A DNA stretch of 64,000 bases from Streptomyces sp. NBC_01264. GTDB taxonomy: Bacteria; Actinomycetota; Actinomycetes; Streptomycetales; Streptomycetaceae. Position numbers and translations under genes: made by a program. Under the pieces are notes generated by a model that searched no databases, was not told where the DNA came from, and was given only the letters and a program-made list of their open reading frames with translations. Where the stretch lies: positions 6,324,001-6,388,000 of the forward strand of contig NZ_JAPEOX010000001.1 of assembly GCF_026340675.1 (NCBI RefSeq), in the 5' to 3' direction. Numbering within the stretch: position 1 is the stretch's first letter; each line of letters begins with the position of its first letter. Below are positions 1 through 8,727 of this stretch, one piece after another.

Positions 1-191
1 GGGGCCTGGGCCGGAGTCGCGGCCGGGGTCATGGCCGGGGCCGGAGCCTCGGGGGCCGGGGCCTCCGTGGCCGCCTTCTGCAGCGCGGACGGGGCCGGCG
101 GCAGGTCCGCGTGGATGTCCTCGCGGCCCGGTGGCGGGCCTTCGTCTGGGCGCGCGCCGTCGTTCGTCGCCGCGCCGTCCGGAGGACTCAC
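1..191 (-). CDS. N-terminus of an unknown Ala/Pro/Glu-rich protein (partial)
   Basis: An open frame runs off the left window edge. The visible roughly 63 residues are rich in Ala, Pro, Glu and Asp and look disordered; no domain can be seen. The GTG start at 191 follows a GGGAAGGGAG-like ribosome site with 6-nt spacing; an in-frame GTG at 212 is possible but has a weaker site. It is divergent from the alkyltransferase-like gene. Coding is supported by a clean frame with GC-rich third positions. Function cannot be inferred from this fragment. Confidence 0.5.
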   Translation of the reverse strand, partial: MSPPDGAATNDGARPDEGPPPGREDIHADLPPAPSALQKAATEAPAPEAPAPAMTPAATPAQA

Positions 192-369
192 ACCCTGCTC
201 CCTTCCCGTCACTTCCGTCTCTTCTTGATCACGTATCACGCGTCACCGCCCGGAAGATGGTGGCACGGACCGACGGCCGTGGGGGGCAGCAGGGTGCGAG
301 CCGGTGCGGAACACCGGCTTCCGCGTGCTTGCCGCTCCCCTGTCGGTCCGGTGCGGCACCATGGGCCGA

Positions 370-708
370 ATGAGCGAAGAGCTGCCGGCGTACGCGGAGC
401 GGGTGCTGGAGGCGGCCGAGCGGATTCCGCCCGGCCGGGTGATGACCTACGGCGACATCGCGGAGTGGCTCGGCGAGGGCGGACCCCGTCAAGTGGGCCG
501 CGTCATGGCGTTGTACGGGGGAGCGGTGCCCTGGTGGCGCGTGGTGCGGGCGGACGGCCGTCCGCTGCCCGGCAGCGAGCGCAGGGCGCTGGAGAACTAC
601 CGGGCCGAGGCCACCCCGCTGAGGCTCACCGGCGACGGCGAACCGCGGCTCGACATGCGTCGGGCGCGCTGGGACGGGGACGCCAGGGGGGACGAAGGTC
701 ACATGTGA
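370..708 (+). CDS. Alkyltransferase-like protein (ATL), MGMT family
   Basis: Small (112 aa) DNA-binding domain of the O6-alkylguanine-DNA alkyltransferase family. The helix-turn-helix stretch PPGRVMTYGDIAEWLG and the motif VPWWRVVRADG are visible. In true MGMT the latter reads PCHR with an acceptor Cys; here a Trp takes the Cys position, which is the mark of ATL proteins. These bind alkylated bases and hand them to nucleotide excision repair instead of repairing them directly. ATG at 361 (three residues earlier) is an equally possible start. It matches Rv3204 in position, next to the AdnAB genes, which fits a DNA repair role. Confidence 0.85.
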   Translation: MSEELPAYAERVLEAAERIPPGRVMTYGDIAEWLGEGGPRQVGRVMALYGGAVPWWRVVRADGRPLPGSERRALENYRAEATPLRLTGDGEPRLDMRRARWDGDARGDEGHM

Positions 709-990
709 CAGCTTCGGCCATGCGCGGCCCGCAGGGGCGGTCGAAGAGACGTGCGAAGCCCCGTACGGGGGACGCGTGGGACTGGATGGCAGTGAGCACG
801 GCGGGGAGGCCGGCCGTACGGACGGGAGCCCCTGGGAAACTGCGCCCGCCGCGCGTAGTGCCGTAGCGTTGCCCCTTCGACTCCGCACCGGGCTCCGGCC
901 CGAGACGTCACCGCGGGAGCAGCAGGAGCAGCAGCAACCGCTGCGGCAGCGACCGCCGCAACGGCAGACCCACCAGGACCGGCACCCCAC

Positions 991-3900
991 GTGAACACCT
1001 CTTCCTCCGACGGCCACCGCTCCGAGCGGCGGCGTACACGGACCCCGGACGCGTACCGCCTGGTGCGTACCGGTGCGGAACGGGTGGATCCCCCTGTGCT
1101 GGACGCAGCGCAGCGGGCGGTGGTTGAGCACACCGGCGGACCGCTGCTGGTCCTGGCCGGACCGGGCACCGGAAAGACGACCACGCTGGTCGAGGCGGTC
1201 GCGGCCCGCGTGGAGTCCGGGACCGACCCCGCGCGCATCCTGATCCTCACCTTCAGCCGCAAGGCCGCCGTGGAACTGCGCGACCGCACCGCCCTGCGGC
1301 TCGGCGGCGCGCGCGCCCCGCAGGCCACCACCTTCCACTCCTTCTGCTACGGACTGGTCCGCGCCCACCAGGACGCGGAACTCTTCGCGGACCCGCTGCG
1401 CCTCCTCTCCGGCCCGGAGCAGGACGTCATGGTCCGCACCCTCCTCGAAGGCCAGCGCCGGCTCCGCTCGATCCGCTGGCCGGACGACCTGCGGGCCGCG
1501 CTGACCACGCGCGGCTTCGCCGACGAGGTCCGCGCGGTCCTGGCCCGCGCCCGCGAGCTGGGCCTCGGCCCTTCCGCCCTCTCAGACTTCGCGACGCGCC
1601 TCGGCCGGCCGGACTGGAAGGCGGCGGCGGCCTTCCTCTCCGAGTACCTGGACGTCCTGGACCTCCAGGGCACCCTGGACTACGCGGAACTCCTCCACCG
1701 CGCGGTCCTCCTCGCGGAACGCACCCCGACGCTCTCGTCCACGTACGACGTGATCTACGTGGACGAGTACCAGGACACGGACGCCTCGCAGCTGCGCCTG
1801 CTGCGCGCCCTGGCGGGCCCCGCCGGCCGGCTGACCGCCTTCGGCGACCCCGACCAGTCGATCTACGCCTTCCGCGGCGCGGACATCAACAACATCCTGG
1901 ACTTCGAGACCTCCTTCCCCGGAGCCGGGGTCCACGCCCTGACGACCTCCCGCCGCTCCTCGTCGGTCCTCCTGACCGCCACCCGCCACCTCACCACCCG
2001 CATGCCGATGCCGCGCCTGCCCTCGGCGGCCGTACGGGCCCACCGCGCGCTCGCCTCGACCCGCGAGGGCGGCCGCGTCGAGGTGTTCACCTACCCCACC
2101 GCCGGCGCGGAACTGGACAACATCGCCGACATCCTGCGCCGGGCCCACCTGGAGGAGGGCGTGCCGTGGCAGGACATGGCCGTCCTGGTCCGCGCGGGCG
2201 GCCGCACCCTGCCGCAGATGCGCCGCGCCCTGATCGCGGCGGGAGTCCCGGCCGAAACCGACGGCACGGACTCCCCCCTCCGCCACGAGCCGGCCATATC
2301 CCCCCTCCTGACGGCCCTGCGCACCCTCGCGGAATCCGCCCTCGGCCCACCGGACCACGAGGCCGTACCCGGCCCCACAGCCGACCCCGAGTCCGCCCCG
2401 GCCGAGTCCGGGGACGAACTGCCCGACGGTGCCGGTATGAGCGAGCTCGCTCGCGATTCCGGGGCGGCCGGGCGGGAGACCCCTCCCGCCGCCGAAGGCG
2501 GCACCGGCCTGTCCGTCGTCCGGGACGCCGTGCCCGGCTCCGCCGCTGCCGGGGCGGGCGAGCGTGCTCGCGATTCCGGGGCGGCCGGGCGGGGCACCAC
2601 CCCCGCCGCCGAAGCCGGCACCGGGCCGTCGGACCGGGAGGCCATGCCCGGCTCCGGCCCGTCCGGCCTCGTGGCCGGCTCCGAGGGTGCCCCGGCCGTG
2701 GCCGGGGACGAGCGGCCCGACGGGCCCACCACCGGGCACGCCGCAGGCGAAGGGTGGATCGGGGTCGAGGCCGCGCTCGTGCTGCTGTCCTCGCCGCTCG
2801 GCGGGATGGACGCCGCCGACCTGCGCCGCCTCGGCCGCGCGCTGCGCGACGAGGAGCGGGCCGCCGGGATCAAGACGCCCGCGCCCTCCGACGTGCTCCT
2901 CGCCCGCGCCCTCGCGGAGCCCGAGCGGCTCGTCGCCCACGACCCCGCCTACGCCCGCGGAGCGCAGCGCCTCGGGCTGCTGCTGCGCAAGGCCCGCGAG
3001 CTGCTCGAAGGCGGCGGCACCGCCGAGGAGGTCCTGTGGACCCTCTGGGACGGCACGCCCTGGCCGCAGCGCCTCGAACGCAGCGCCCGCCGCGGCGGCC
3101 CCGCCGGCCGCAACGCCGACCGCGACCTCGACGCCGTCTGCGCGCTCTTCGACACCGCCGCCCGTGCGGAGGAACGTACCGGCGGCCGCGGCGCGCTCAA
3201 CTTCCTCGAACAGCTCGAAGCCGAGGACATCGCCGGAGACACCCTCACCCCCCGCGCCGTCCGCCGCGAAGCCGTCCGCCTCATGACCGCGCACCGCTCC
3301 AAGGGCCTGGAGTGGGGACTCGTCGTCGTCGCGGGCGTCCAGGAAGGGCTCTGGCCCGACCTGCGCCGCCGCGGCTCCCTCCTCGAAGCCGACCGCATCG
3401 GCCGCGACGGCCTCGCCGAACCCCTCACCCCCGGCGCGCTCCTCGCCGAGGAGCGCCGCCTCTTCTACGTCGCCGCCACCCGCGCCCGCGACCGCCTCGT
3501 CGTCACCGCCGTCAAGGCCCCCGCCGAGGACGGCGACCAGCCCTCCCGCCTCCTCACCGAGCTCGGCGTCCCCGTCAAGGACGTCACCGGCCGCCCCCGC
3601 CGCCCCCTCGCCGTCCCCGCGCTCGTCGCGGAACTCCGCGCCACCACCGTCGACCCCGACGCCTCGCCCGCCCTGCGCGACGCCGCCGCCCGGCGCCTGG
3701 CCCGGCTCGCCGTCCTCACCGACGACGAGGACCGCCCGCTCGTCCCCGCCGCGCACCCGCAGCGCTGGTGGGGGCTGTACGAGCCCACCCGCAGCAGCGT
3801 CCCGCTCCGCGACCGGGACCACCCCGTGGCCCTGTCCGGCTCCGCCCTGGAGCAGCTCGCCACCACCTGCTCCCTCCAGTGGTTCCTGGGCCGCGAGGTC

Positions 3901-4638
3901 AAGGCCGACGCCCCCTCCACCGCCGCCCAGGGCTTCGGCAACGTCGTCCACGTCCTCGCCGACGAGGTCGCCTCCGGCCGCACCCCCGCCGACCTCGCCG
4001 TCCTGATGGAGCGCCTCGACTCCGTCTGGGACTCGCTCGCCTTCGACGCCCCCTGGAAGTCCCGCCAGGAGAAGGACAACGCCCGCGCCGCCCTGGAGCG
4101 CTTCCTGCGCTGGCACACCACCGACCGCGGGGGCCGGGCGGCCGTGGCCACCGAGCACGACTTCGACGTCACCCTCGAAGCGGGGGAGTACGCCGTCCGG
4201 GTACGCGGCTCCATGGACCGCGTCGAGGCGGACGCGCAGGGCCGCGCGTACGTCGTCGACTTCAAGACCGGCAAGTCCGCGCCGACCGCCAAGGAGGTCG
4301 AGCGCCACCCGCAGCTCGCCGTGTACCAGCTCGCCGTACGAGAGGGAGCCGTCGACGAGGTCTTCGACGGCCTGCGACCGACGCCCGGCGGCGCCGAACT
4401 CGTGCAGCTGCGCCAGGGCGCCGCCCAGCGCGACGGCGGCGACACCGTGCCCAAGATCCAGGCGCAGCAGGCCCTGGAGGGCGGAGCCCCCGGCGAATGG
4501 GTCGGCGACCTCCTTGCCACCGCCGCCGGCCGGGTCCTCGACGAACGCTTCGCGCCCGTCCTCGGCAAGCACTGCGACCACTGCTCCTTCCGCGCCTCGT
4601 GCAGCGCCCGCCCGGAGGGCCGCCAGACGGTGGAGTAG
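991..4638 (+). CDS. adnA: UvrD-type helicase with RecB-like nuclease domain (AdnA-like)
   Basis: Large motor-nuclease of the AdnAB type, which resects double-strand breaks in actinobacteria. The superfamily 1 helicase motifs are intact: Walker A GPGTGKTTT near residue 57, motif II VDEYQDT near 257, motif III GDPDQSIYAFRG, motif V TAHRSKGLEW and motif VI YVAATRARDRL. The C-terminus holds a PD-(D/E)XK nuclease (VVDFKTGK near 1088, then QLAVYQ) framed by Cys near 960 and a CxxCx5C cluster near 1195, as in Fe-S nucleases. At 1215 aa it is longer than mycobacterial AdnA because of a low-complexity Ala/Gly/Pro/Glu linker at about 460-590. The adnA/adnB assignment follows gene order. Confidence 0.82.
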   Translation: MNTSSSDGHRSERRRTRTPDAYRLVRTGAERVDPPVLDAAQRAVVEHTGGPLLVLAGPGTGKTTTLVEAVAARVESGTDPARILILTFSRKAAVELRDRTALRLGGARAPQATTFHSFCYGLVRAHQDAELFADPLRLLSGPEQDVMVRTLLEGQRRLRSIRWPDDLRAALTTRGFADEVRAVLARARELGLGPSALSDFATRLGRPDWKAAAAFLSEYLDVLDLQGTLDYAELLHRAVLLAERTPTLSSTYDVIYVDEYQDTDASQLRLLRALAGPAGRLTAFGDPDQSIYAFRGADINNILDFETSFPGAGVHALTTSRRSSSVLLTATRHLTTRMPMPRLPSAAVRAHRALASTREGGRVEVFTYPTAGAELDNIADILRRAHLEEGVPWQDMAVLVRAGGRTLPQMRRALIAAGVPAETDGTDSPLRHEPAISPLLTALRTLAESALGPPDHEAVPGPTADPESAPAESGDELPDGAGMSELARDSGAAGRETPPAAEGGTGLSVVRDAVPGSAAAGAGERARDSGAAGRGTTPAAEAGTGPSDREAMPGSGPSGLVAGSEGAPAVAGDERPDGPTTGHAAGEGWIGVEAALVLLSSPLGGMDAADLRRLGRALRDEERAAGIKTPAPSDVLLARALAEPERLVAHDPAYARGAQRLGLLLRKARELLEGGGTAEEVLWTLWDGTPWPQRLERSARRGGPAGRNADRDLDAVCALFDTAARAEERTGGRGALNFLEQLEAEDIAGDTLTPRAVRREAVRLMTAHRSKGLEWGLVVVAGVQEGLWPDLRRRGSLLEADRIGRDGLAEPLTPGALLAEERRLFYVAATRARDRLVVTAVKAPAEDGDQPSRLLTELGVPVKDVTGRPRRPLAVPALVAELRATTVDPDASPALRDAAARRLARLAVLTDDEDRPLVPAAHPQRWWGLYEPTRSSVPLRDRDHPVALSGSALEQLATTCSLQWFLGREVKADAPSTAAQGFGNVVHVLADEVASGRTPADLAVLMERLDSVWDSLAFDAPWKSRQEKDNARAALERFLRWHTTDRGGRAAVATEHDFDVTLEAGEYAVRVRGSMDRVEADAQGRAYVVDFKTGKSAPTAKEVERHPQLAVYQLAVREGAVDEVFDGLRPTPGGAELVQLRQGAAQRDGGDTVPKIQAQQALEGGAPGEWVGDLLATAAGRVLDERFAPVLGKHCDHCSFRASCSARPEGRQTVE
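2441..2624 (+). repeat. In-frame direct repeat in the adnA linker
   Basis: Positions 2441-2507 and 2558-2624 are near-identical 67-nt copies offset by 117 nt (39 codons). Both encode RARDSGAAGR-like peptides (first copy LARDSGAAGR). The repeat lies in the low-complexity linker between helicase segments and keeps the reading frame. Confidence 0.85.
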
Positions 4639-4647
4639 GGAGGGAAT

Positions 4648-4740
4648 CCCAGCCCCTCCGGCGTTTGAGGAGCGGGGTCTGGGGCGGAGCCCCAGGAGGG
4701 TCCGGGCGGAGCCCGGGGAACGGTGGAAGGGCGGGTAGGG
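4648..4740 (+). repeat. Streptomyces palindromic intergenic repeat
   Basis: A 32-nt segment (4648-4679) containing CCGGCGTTTGAGGAGCGGGG is followed by two hairpins, CTGGGGC-GGA-GCCCCAG at 4679-4695 and a CCGGGC-GGA-GCCCGG unit just after. A near-identical 33-nt copy in reverse orientation lies at 46222-46254. It fills the gap between the two helicase genes and may act as a transcriptional pause or terminator. Confidence 0.8.
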
Positions 4741-4865
4741 GACTTCGCCCCGCGAAGCGGAGCACACGCGCGGCCGGTCCGGGCGAGCCGGCCTGCCAGC
4801 CCTCCCGACCCGGCGGGCCGTCTCTGGCGGGCGGGACTGTCAGCGGGGGCGGCTAGCCTTTTCAC

Positions 4866-7800
4866 GTGTCCGCGCGTCCGTCCGTCCTCACCGATCCCGA
4901 GCAGCTCAAGGAGCTCCTGGGGATCCCCTTCACGCCCGAACAGATGGCCTGCGTCACCGCCCCGCCCGCCCCGCAGGTCATCGTGGCCGGCGCCGGCTCC
5001 GGCAAGACCACCGTCATGGCCGCCCGCGTGGTCTGGCTGGTCGGCACCGGCACGGTCGCGCCCGAGCAGGTCCTCGGCCTGACCTTCACCAACAAGGCCG
5101 CCGGCGAGCTCGCCGAGCGGGTACGGACCGCCCTCGCGCGCGCCGGGATCAGCGACCCCGACCCCTCCCCGGCCGAGGCCGGCTCCGCCGGCGGCGAGCC
5201 GCGCATCTCCACGTACCACGCCTTCGCCGGACAGCTCCTCAAGGACCACGGACTGCGCATCGGCCTGGAGCCCAGCGCCCGGCTGCTCGCCGACGCCACC
5301 CGCTTCCAGCTCGCCGCCCGGGTGCTCCGCGAGGCCCCCGGCCCCTACCCCTCCCTCACCAAATCCGTTCCCGACCTGGTCAGCGACCTGCTCGCGCTCG
5401 ACGGGGAACTCTCCGAGCACCTCGTACCGCCGGAGCGGCTGCGCGCGTACGACACGGAGCTCCTCTCCGCCCTCGCGGACGTCAAGCTCAGCAACGAGGA
5501 CCTGCGCAAGGTCCCCGAGGCGGTCCGCGGCCGCCTGGAACTCCTCGAACTGGTCTCCCGCTACCGCGCCGCCAAACACTCCCGCGACCTCCTCGACTTC
5601 GGCGACCAGATAGCCCTCTCCGCGCGGCTCGCCACCACCCGCCCCGAGGTCGGAGCCCTGCTGCGCGAGGAGTTCCGCGTCGTCCTGCTCGACGAGTACC
5701 AGGACACCTCGGTCGCGCAGCGGCTCCTGCTGTCCGGGCTGTTCGGCGCGGGCACCGGGCACGCCGTGACCGCCGTCGGCGACCCCTGCCAGGCCATCTA
5801 CGGCTGGCGCGGCGCCTCCGTGGCCAACCTCGACGACTTCCCCGAGCACTTCCCCCACGCCGACGGCAGCCCCGCCACCCGCTACTCCCTCAGCGAGAAC
5901 CGGCGCAGCGGCGGCCGCCTCCTGGACCTGGCCAACGAGCTCGCCGCCCCGCTGCGCTCCCTGCACGAGGGCGTCGGGGCCCTGCGCCCCGCTCCGGGCG
6001 CGGAGCGCGACGGCTCCGTCCGGTGCGCCCTGCTGGAGACCCACGCCCAGGAGCTCGACTGGATCGGCGACTCCGTCGCGCACCTGGTCCGCACCGGAAC
6101 CGAGCCGCGCGAGATCGCCGTACTGTGCCGCTCGGGCGGCGACTTCGCACGGATCCAGGCCGTCCTCGTGGAGCGCGACGTCCCGGTCGAAGTCGTCGGC
6201 CTGTCCGGCCTCCTCCACCTCCCGGAGGTCGCGGACCTCGTCGCCGTCTGCGAGGTGCTCCAGGACCCGGGCGCCAACGCCGCGCTCGTCCGGCTGCTCA
6301 TCGGACCGCGCTGGCGCATCGGCGCCCGCGACCTGGCCCTGCTGGGCCGCCGCGCCCGCACCCTGATCTCCCGTTCCCCGTCCTTCTCCTCGTCCGACGA
6401 CGACCGCCTCGCGGCAGCCGTGGAGGGCGTGGACCCGGCGGAGATCGTGTCGCTGGCCGACGCCCTGGAGACCTTCCTGGACGGTGCGGGCCAGTCCGCC
6501 CCCGATCAGCTGCCCTTCTCCGCCGCGGCCCGGGTCCGCTTCGCGCACCTCGCCCAGGAACTGCGCGACCTGCGGCGTTCCCTCTCGGACCCGCTGATGG
6601 ACGTACTGCACCGGGTCCTGGCGACGACCGGCCTCGACGTGGAGCTGGCCTCCTCCCCGCACGCGCTGGCGGCCCGCCGCCGGGAGACCCTGTCGAGCTT
6701 CATGGACGTGGCGGCCGGCTTCGCCTCCCTGGACGGCGAGGCCTCCCTCCTGGCCTTCCTCGCCTTCCTCCGCACGGCGGCCCAGTACGAGAAGGGCCTG
6801 GACCACGCCCTGCCCGGCGGCGAGAACACGGTCAAGGTCCTCACGGCCCACAAGTCCAAGGGCCTGGAGTGGGACGTGGTGGTCGTCCCCGACCTCTCCG
6901 CCGGCTCCTTCCCGAAGGAGAAGGCCCCGGAGGCCTGGACCTCGTACGCGAAGGTCCTCCCGTACGCCCTGCGCGGGGACGCGCCGACCCTCCCGCCCAC
7001 CCCGGAATGGACCTCGGCGGGCCTGCGCGCCTTCAAGTCGGCCCTGAAGTCGCACAAGGCCGTCGAGGAACTCCGCCTCGGCTACGTCACCTTCACCCGC
7101 CCGCGCTCGCTCCTCCTGGCCTCGGGCCACTGGTGGGGCCCGACGCAGAAGAAGCCGCGCGGCCCGTCCGCGTTCCTGACCGCCCTGTACGAACACTGCG
7201 CCGCGGGCGACGGCGAGATCGAGGCCTGGGCCGACACCCCGCCCCCGGACACGGAGAACCCGTCCCTCGCCACGGCCGCCACCCCCGACCACTCCTGGCC
7301 CCTCCCCCTGGACCCCGCCTCCCTCACCCTCCGCCGAGCGGCCGCCACCCTGGTCGAGTCCTACCTCCACCCACCCCGCGAGACGCCCCAGGGCACCCCG
7401 GTCCGACCGGGGTACGCCGACCACCCCGGTACGCCGAGGACCACCCCGGAGGACGCCTACCTCTGGCCCCCGCACTGCGAGGACCCCGCCTACGACGAGG
7501 AGCCCCCGGCCCCGTGGCCGGACCCGTCCGACGAACCCGCAGGGGCGGATGCCCCATGGCCCGACCCGGCCGACGGGCCGACCGCCGGGGGCGGCACCCG
7601 GCCGCAGGCCGGGCCGGGCAGGGGTGCGCCCGGCGGCCACACGGGCAGGGCCGTGCCCGCCGTCGCGGACCCCACCCCGCAGGGGGTCCGGGGCGCAGCC
7701 CCGGTTTCGGGAAGGGGAGGGGTGGGGGAAGAAGAAGCCCCCCCGACCCCCGACCCCCTCTGGCCGGATGACACCGACTGGTCCACGTCCCGCCCGCGCC

Positions 7801-8717
7801 CGCCCGCGCCCGGCAGCACCGACGACCTGTGGCCGGAGGACGACGACCCGACCTGGTCCACGTCCCGCCCGCGCCCCGCCGCGCCCGGCACCGACACCCC
7901 CAGGCCAGAGGCCGGGCCCGGCCCCGGTCCCCTCACCCCCGAGGACGCCAGGGCCATCGCCTCCTGGGACCGTGACCTCGACGCCCTGGAGGGCGAGCTC
8001 CGCCGTGCCCGCGAGGCCGTCCGGGACGTGGAGCTCCCGGCCGCGCTCTCCGCCAGCCAGCTGCTCCGCCTCGCCTCCGACGAGCAGGGCTTCGTACGCG
8101 ACCTCGCGCGCCCCATGCCCAAGCCCCCGCAGCCGGCCGCCCGCCAGGGCACCCGGTTCCACGCGTGGGTCGAGTCCCGCTTCGACGAGCTCCCGCTGCC
8201 CCACCTCGACGTCCTCGACCCGCTCACCGACCTCCCCGGAGCCGCGGCCCCGTCGGGGGACGGCTCCGGGGACGCCTCCGACCAGGACATCGCCGACGAG
8301 GCGGACCTCGACTCCCTCAAGGCGGCCTTCGAGCGGAGCCCGTACGCCGACCGGACCCCGTACCGCATGGAGGTCCCGGTCCAGCTCACCCTCGCGGGCC
8401 GGGTGATCCGCGGCCGGATCGACGCCGTCTACCGCACCGGGGACGGCGACGGGGACGGCGACGGGGAGGAGGACGGCTACGAGATCGTCGACTGGAAGAC
8501 CGGCCGCACCACCGAGGCCGACCCCCTCCAGCTCGCCGTCTACCGCCTGGCCTGGGCGGAAGCCACGAACACCCCCCTCGCCCAGGTCACGGCAGTGTTC
8601 CTGCACGTCCGCAGCGGCCGCGTCATCCGCCCCCGCAACCTCCCCGACCGCGCTCGTCTTGAGCAGATCCTCCAAGGCAAAACGGACACGGAAAGGGACC
8701 GTCGAACGGACGGCTAG
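4866..8717 (+). CDS. adnB: UvrD-type helicase with RecB-like nuclease domain (AdnB-like)
   Basis: Second AdnAB-type subunit, 1283 aa. Helicase motifs: Walker A AGAGSGKTT near residue 42, motif II LLDEYQDT near 276, motif III GDPCQAIYGWRG, motif IV region SENRRSGG, motif V TAHKSKGLEWD. Motif VI (YVTFTRPRSLL) is less canonical. The C-terminus has a nuclease core (GRIDAVY, then IVDWKTGR near 1208 and QLAVYRLAW) but lacks the cysteine cluster seen in the upstream partner. A disordered Pro/Asp/Gly linker spans about 806-1032 and contains an in-frame palindromic repeat. A GDGDGDG run sits beside the active-site Asp. The GTG start at 4866 was chosen because the conserved N-terminus follows at once. 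It is expected to pair with the AdnA-like protein. Confidence 0.82.
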   Translation: MSARPSVLTDPEQLKELLGIPFTPEQMACVTAPPAPQVIVAGAGSGKTTVMAARVVWLVGTGTVAPEQVLGLTFTNKAAGELAERVRTALARAGISDPDPSPAEAGSAGGEPRISTYHAFAGQLLKDHGLRIGLEPSARLLADATRFQLAARVLREAPGPYPSLTKSVPDLVSDLLALDGELSEHLVPPERLRAYDTELLSALADVKLSNEDLRKVPEAVRGRLELLELVSRYRAAKHSRDLLDFGDQIALSARLATTRPEVGALLREEFRVVLLDEYQDTSVAQRLLLSGLFGAGTGHAVTAVGDPCQAIYGWRGASVANLDDFPEHFPHADGSPATRYSLSENRRSGGRLLDLANELAAPLRSLHEGVGALRPAPGAERDGSVRCALLETHAQELDWIGDSVAHLVRTGTEPREIAVLCRSGGDFARIQAVLVERDVPVEVVGLSGLLHLPEVADLVAVCEVLQDPGANAALVRLLIGPRWRIGARDLALLGRRARTLISRSPSFSSSDDDRLAAAVEGVDPAEIVSLADALETFLDGAGQSAPDQLPFSAAARVRFAHLAQELRDLRRSLSDPLMDVLHRVLATTGLDVELASSPHALAARRRETLSSFMDVAAGFASLDGEASLLAFLAFLRTAAQYEKGLDHALPGGENTVKVLTAHKSKGLEWDVVVVPDLSAGSFPKEKAPEAWTSYAKVLPYALRGDAPTLPPTPEWTSAGLRAFKSALKSHKAVEELRLGYVTFTRPRSLLLASGHWWGPTQKKPRGPSAFLTALYEHCAAGDGEIEAWADTPPPDTENPSLATAATPDHSWPLPLDPASLTLRRAAATLVESYLHPPRETPQGTPVRPGYADHPGTPRTTPEDAYLWPPHCEDPAYDEEPPAPWPDPSDEPAGADAPWPDPADGPTAGGGTRPQAGPGRGAPGGHTGRAVPAVADPTPQGVRGAAPVSGRGGVGEEEAPPTPDPLWPDDTDWSTSRPRPPAPGSTDDLWPEDDDPTWSTSRPRPAAPGTDTPRPEAGPGPGPLTPEDARAIASWDRDLDALEGELRRAREAVRDVELPAALSASQLLRLASDEQGFVRDLARPMPKPPQPAARQGTRFHAWVESRFDELPLPHLDVLDPLTDLPGAAAPSGDGSGDASDQDIADEADLDSLKAAFERSPYADRTPYRMEVPVQLTLAGRVIRGRIDAVYRTGDGDGDGDGEEDGYEIVDWKTGRTTEADPLQLAVYRLAWAEATNTPLAQVTAVFLHVRSGRVIRPRNLPDRARLEQILQGKTDTERDRRTDG
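7681..7735 (+). repeat. Palindromic repeat inside adnB
   Basis: GGGTCCGGGGCGCAGCCCCGG and the following G/A-rich tail resemble the intergenic palindromic repeats at 4.7 and 46.2 kb. The hairpin CCGGGGC-GCA-GCCCCGG is at 7688-7704. Here it is read in frame as GVRGAAPVSGRGGVG within the adnB linker. Confidence 0.7.
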
Positions 8718-8727
8718 GCTCGTGGTC

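Noticed and set aside
709..990. Small protein gene between the ATL and adnA genes
   Set aside because: Frames are short, with no domain and no good start; a Gln-rich frame near 900-990 reflects CAG/CGC repeats.
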